From Streptomyces scabichelini (GTDB lineage: Bacteria > Actinomycetota > Actinomycetes > Streptomycetales > Streptomycetaceae): 52,528 bases of DNA. Under the pieces are notes generated by a model. It was not told the origin of the DNA. It saw only the letters and a list, made by a program, of their open reading frames with translations, and ran no database searches. Every line of letters starts with the position of its first letter. Within the stretch, counting starts at the first letter, position 1. Position numbers and translations under genes: made by a program. The stretch covers positions 1 through 52,528 of the forward strand of contig NZ_JAAKZY010000057.1 in assembly GCF_011045015.1 (NCBI RefSeq), given 5' to 3'. Below are positions 48,992 through 52,528 of the stretch, one piece after another.

Positions 48992-50278
48992 ATGGCACTT
49001 CGATCACCTTCACGGACAGCGACAGCCACCAGCGGCCCGGGCCGCGGCCCCGTCTCCGACGGCCGCACCCGGCACCGCCGCCGCACTTACCCGGGCAGGG
49101 CCCGACGCCGCCAGGCCTCGGCGGAGTCGCTCCGCCTGCGCGCGGAGGCAATCTTCGCGGAACGGGCGAGAGCGCGGCGGGAGTTGGGGCATGAGGGGCC
49201 TGGAGGACGCAGACCGCCGGTGGCGCCGGACGAGGACCTTGCCGGCACCGGGGCGCGCAGGGCGGGAGTCGTTCTCGGCGCCGATTTGGCCGGTATGGGG
49301 ACGGGGACGGACCTTGGCGCTCGTTCAGTTGTCAGTGCCGGGACGGGTGCGGCTTATCGGGTTGGCGTTGTGCATGGACGACCCGAAGCTGCCCCGGGAA
49401 CAGGTGTGGCCCATCGGGACGGGTCAGTTGGCGGTGGCGTGGTTGGGGCCGCGGAAGCCGACGCAGGCGGGAGTGGGGCCGGGGCTGGCGCTGCTGGGGC
49501 TGGGCCTGGCGCTGGGGCTGGAGCCGCGTGGCGAGAGCGAGTTGGGCTTGCCGTGCGGGAGCGGATGCCGTTGTGGCTCCAGTCCAGGTGCGGGCTGGAG
49601 CGGAAGAGCGTGGTCGCGCTCTCGGTGTTGCTCCTGGTGGCCGCCCTCTTCGCTGTGCAGCACTTCTGGTCCGGCCGGACCCAGCCGGTGCGGGCGCCGG
49701 AGGTGGTGCGGGCGGCACCCTCGGCTCCGTACGAGGAAGCGGCGGTGGCGCCGGGGTCCTCCGCAGCCGCGCGCGACCCCGTGGGCGCGGCCGGCACCGC
49801 GATCGTGGTGGACGTCAGCGGCAAGGTGCGTGAGCCGGGTATCCACCGGCTGCCCGCCGGTTCCCGGGTCGCCGACGCGCTGCGGGCCGCCGGAGGGGTG
49901 CGCCCCGGCACCGACACCGCGGGGCTGAACCGCGCGCGACTGCTCGTGGACGGCGAGCAGGTGGTGGTCGGTGCTCCGCCGGTCGCGGCGGGGTCTGCCG
50001 TGGCCGGAGGCACAGGAGCTACGGGAGGCGGCGCCACAGGAACCACGGGCGCCGTGGGTTCCGGCGGAGCCGCCGCCGGGGCGGCCGCTCCGGTCGCTCT
50101 CAACACGGCCACCCTGGAGCAGCTCGACACGCTGCCGGGCGTCGGCCCCGTGCTCGCCCAGCACATCATCGACTACCGCACCCAGCACGGCGGCTTCCGC
50201 TCGGTCGACGAACTCCGAGAGGTGAACGGCATCGGTGACCGTCGTTTCGCCGATCTGCAGAATCTCGTACGACCATGA
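48992..50278 (+). CDS. comEA: ComEA-like DNA-binding protein
   Basis: This late-competence DNA-uptake homologue has 428 residues. A long Arg/Ala- and then Gly/Ala-rich cytoplasmic part (about 1–205) is followed by one membrane segment (about 208–225, VVALSVLLLVAALFAVQHF). An SLBB domain (IVVDVSGKVREPGIHRLPAGSRV) and C-terminal helix-hairpin-helix (LNTATLEQLDTLPGVGPVLAQHIIDYR … VNGIGDRRFADL) complete it. ATG 48992 sits six bases after GATTCT, a possible -10, with no SD; ATG 48971 is the alternative. Its stop overlaps the comEC start by four bases (ATGA). Confidence 0.93.
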   Translation: MALRSPSRTATATSGPGRGPVSDGRTRHRRRTYPGRARRRQASAESLRLRAEAIFAERARARRELGHEGPGGRRPPVAPDEDLAGTGARRAGVVLGADLAGMGTGTDLGARSVVSAGTGAAYRVGVVHGRPEAAPGTGVAHRDGSVGGGVVGAAEADAGGSGAGAGAAGAGPGAGAGAAWRERVGLAVRERMPLWLQSRCGLERKSVVALSVLLLVAALFAVQHFWSGRTQPVRAPEVVRAAPSAPYEEAAVAPGSSAAARDPVGAAGTAIVVDVSGKVREPGIHRLPAGSRVADALRAAGGVRPGTDTAGLNRARLLVDGEQVVVGAPPVAAGSAVAGGTGATGGGATGTTGAVGSGGAAAGAAAPVALNTATLEQLDTLPGVGPVLAQHIIDYRTQHGGFRSVDELREVNGIGDRRFADLQNLVRP

Positions 50279-52528
50279 GGGGCCCGGAGGTTCATGGTCC
50301 CGCCGGTCCGGAGGCATCGCTGCGGATCCCCTCGGCACCGGCCGTCCCTGATCCAGCCGTCCACGACCCAGCCGCCCCTGCCCCAACCGTCCACGAGCCC
50401 GCCGCGCCCGACCAGGTGATGCCCAGCGTCGGAAGGCACGACCGCGTAGCCGTGCACGCCGCCTCCGGGAATCCGCTCGGCGCCGCGCGTCCTCGCCAGG
50501 AGGGGCCGACAGACCTGCGGCTGGTGCCGCCCGCCCTGGCGGCATGGGCGACGGCGGCACTGACGCTGGACGCGTCGACGGGGTGGATCACCGGTGTGGT
50601 GGCTGTCTGCCTGGTCGCGGCCGGTGCGTTTCTGGTCGCCGGCCGAAACCGCTTGCGCGCCGAGTCCGAGCGCCGCCGCGGGCGACGGGTCCTGTGGCGC
50701 ACCTGGCCGAAGGCCTCCGTCGCCGCCGTGCTGCTCTGCGTGGCGGCAGCGGCTGCCTCCGGCGGGCTGCACGGGGCGGACCTGCGCCGTGGCCCCGTCC
50801 CGGAGTTGGCGCGACAGTACGCCGAGGTGACCGCCGACGTGGAGGTCACCTCGGACCCACGGCTCACCCGCCCCCGGATCAGAGGAGCCCACGCCGCCCC
50901 GACCGCCGTGCTGCTCAACGCCGAGGTCCGACGCATCGAGCAGCCGGACGGGACGGCGACGGCGACACGGACACCGGTGCTGGTGATCGTGACGGCGGGC
51001 TCGGGGACGGCACGCGAGACGCGGACCTCGCCCTGGCTCTCCCTCCTGCCCTCCACGAAGGTGCGCGTGGCGGCGCGAGTCGTGCCCGCGCTGAGGGACG
51101 GTGGGCGGATCGCGGCCGTGTTGCGGGTGCAGGGCAGCAGGCCGCCCCGGGTGGTGGGGGAGCCGTCTGGGGCGCAGCGGTTCGCGGGGGAGTTGCGTGC
51201 CGGGTTGCGGGAGGCGACCGAGGGGCTGGAGCCGGACGCACGGGCCTTGCTGCCGGGTCTTGTGGTCGGGGACACCTCGCGGATCACGCCGGAGCTGGAC
51301 GAGGCGTTCAAGGCGACCGATCTCACACACCTCCTGGCGGTCAGTGGGGCGAACTTCACGATCGTGCTCGCCCTGCTCATCGGACCGCCGGGCCGTGCGC
51401 AGCACGCCGAGAGACGAGGACTCGCCCCCCGGCTCGGTATTCCACTGCGGGCGACCGCCGTGCTCGGCGGCGCGCTCACGCTCGGCTTCGTCATCGTGTG
51501 CAGGCCGGACCCGAGCGTGCTGCGGGCCGCGGCCTGTGGAGCGATCGCGCTGCTGGCCATCGCCACCGGCCGCCGCCGGTCCCTGATTCCGGCGCTGGCC
51601 TCGGCGGTTCTGCTGCTGGTGCTGTACGACCCCTGGCTGTCACGGAGTTACGGCTTCCTGCTCTCGGTACTCGCGACCGGCGCCCTGCTCACGCTGGCCC
51701 CGAGGTGGAGCACCGCGCTCCAGAGGCGCGGGGTCTCTCCGCGGCCGGCAGAGGTGCTGGCCGCCGCGGGAGCCGCGCAGGCCGTGTGCGCGCCCGTTGT
51801 CGCCGTTCTCTCGGCGCGGGTGAGCCTGGTGGCGGTGCCGTGCAATCTGCTCGCGGAGTTCGCGGTCGCGCCGGCCACGGTGCTGGGCTTCGCGACGCTG
51901 GCCACGGCATCGTGGGCGATGCCCGTCGCCAAAGCGCTGGCGTGGTGCGCGAGTTGGCCCGCGGGATGGATCGCGGACATCGCCCGCGCCGGAGCCGCCC
52001 TGCCCGGTGCGGGAGTGGACTGGCCGGACAGTTGGCCGGGGGCGCTGCTGCTCGTGTGCGTGACCGTGGTCGTCGTCCTCGCCGGGCGGAGGCTCCTGGG
52101 GCACCCTTGGCTGAGCGGTGCCTGCGGAGTGCTGCTCCTGCTCGTGCTGGTGCAGCCGGCGCCCCTCACGCGGGTGATCACGGGGTGGCCGCCGCCGGGG
52201 TGGCGGTTCGCGATGTGCGACGTGGGACAGGGCGACGCGATGGTGCTCGCGGCGGGCGGCGGCACCGGTGTGGTCGTCGACGCGGGACCCGACCCGGTCC
52301 TGATCGACAGATGCCTGCGCGTGCTCGGCATCACCAGCATCCCTCTCGTCGTGCTGACCCACTTCCACGCGGACCATGTGGCGGGACTGCCGGGTGTGCT
52401 GCGCGGGCGTTCGGTGGGCGCGATCGAGACGACGGGCTTCGAAGAGCCGCTGGACCAGGCGGAGTTCGTGCACCGGCAGGCGGCGGCCCGGCGTATCCCG
52501 GTGACCCGGGCGGTGGCGGGGGAGCGGC
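50275..52528 (+). CDS. comEC: ComEC/Rec2-like DNA channel protein (truncated by the window edge)
   Basis: The open frame from ATG 50275 runs without a stop to the right edge (751 codons). A Pro/Ala-rich N-terminus is followed by membrane segments and an OB-like part. The Competence domain has THLLAVSGANFTIVLALL, LRAAACGAIALLAI and many further hydrophobic segments. The C-terminal metallo-beta-lactamase-like domain starts FAMCDVGQGDAMVLAAGGG and includes LTHFHADHVAGL. The family forms the inner-membrane DNA-uptake channel; in streptomycetes its role is unproven. The ATGA overlap shows coupling with comEA. The last part of the protein is missing from the window. Confidence 0.95.
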   Translation, partial: MRGPEVHGPAGPEASLRIPSAPAVPDPAVHDPAAPAPTVHEPAAPDQVMPSVGRHDRVAVHAASGNPLGAARPRQEGPTDLRLVPPALAAWATAALTLDASTGWITGVVAVCLVAAGAFLVAGRNRLRAESERRRGRRVLWRTWPKASVAAVLLCVAAAAASGGLHGADLRRGPVPELARQYAEVTADVEVTSDPRLTRPRIRGAHAAPTAVLLNAEVRRIEQPDGTATATRTPVLVIVTAGSGTARETRTSPWLSLLPSTKVRVAARVVPALRDGGRIAAVLRVQGSRPPRVVGEPSGAQRFAGELRAGLREATEGLEPDARALLPGLVVGDTSRITPELDEAFKATDLTHLLAVSGANFTIVLALLIGPPGRAQHAERRGLAPRLGIPLRATAVLGGALTLGFVIVCRPDPSVLRAAACGAIALLAIATGRRRSLIPALASAVLLLVLYDPWLSRSYGFLLSVLATGALLTLAPRWSTALQRRGVSPRPAEVLAAAGAAQAVCAPVVAVLSARVSLVAVPCNLLAEFAVAPATVLGFATLATASWAMPVAKALAWCASWPAGWIADIARAGAALPGAGVDWPDSWPGALLLVCVTVVVVLAGRRLLGHPWLSGACGVLLLLVLVQPAPLTRVITGWPPPGWRFAMCDVGQGDAMVLAAGGGTGVVVDAGPDPVLIDRCLRVLGITSIPLVVLTHFHADHVAGLPGVLRGRSVGAIETTGFEEPLDQAEFVHRQAAARRIPVTRAVAGER

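Overview
This is a Streptomyces-type chromosomal window. It is very GC-rich, uses GTG/TTG starts freely and has almost no in-frame TTA codons. The backbone gene order is mreBCD–mrdA–rodA … rne–rplU–rpmA–obg … proB/proA … nadD–rsfS … leuS … comEA–comEC. From memory this matches the S. coelicolor block around SCO2567–SCO2611; I could not check it.

Layout. (1) 1–6831: tail of an unidentified gene, then the cell-wall morphogenesis cluster mreB, mreC, mreD, mrdA (PBP2), rodA. A strong hairpin and a perfect tandem repeat lie between mreB and mreC. (2) 6978–15438: CYTH–CHAD protein and two radical-SAM partner genes (TIGR03960-like and TIGR03936/DUF2344-like). The partners are separated by about 4 kb holding a lower-GC membrane gene with a TTA codon, a DUF2690-like gene, a GNAT acetyltransferase and a Trp/Gly 11-residue-repeat protein. 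A two-unit CRISPR-like relic lies at the end of that insert. (3) 15675–24076: RNase E/G, a secreted phospholipase-D-like protein, L21, L27 and the Obg GTPase. (4) 24314–26401 (minus): membrane TagF-like glycerophosphotransferase. (5) 26707–37168: proB, a conserved hypothetical, proA, a pair of membrane proteins sharing an N-terminal motif, an M48 protease on the minus strand, two tiny membrane proteins, nadD, an LCP/LytR_C-like protein, rsfS and a histidine phosphatase. (6) 37324–40639: two identical tRNA-Ala(GGC) genes bracketing a MmyB-like regulator/MFS exporter pair and two small Cys-rich proteins. (7) 40760–43773 (minus): a haem-b-type membrane protein and a NuoF-like flavo/Fe-S protein with a one-base stop/start overlap. 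(8) 44036–52528: a leucine attenuator, leuS, an anchored coiled-coil protein, DegV, ComEA and a right-truncated ComEC.

How it works together. Region 1 builds the elongation/spore-wall peptidoglycan machinery. The TagF-like and LCP-like proteins suggest linked anionic-polymer synthesis. nadD–rsfS–phosphatase and DegV–ComEA–ComEC follow the order known in mycobacteria. proA/proB make proline. leuS appears to be controlled by ribosome-mediated attenuation through a leaderless leader peptide.

All calls come from reading the sequence and from memory of protein families; nothing was searched or computed.
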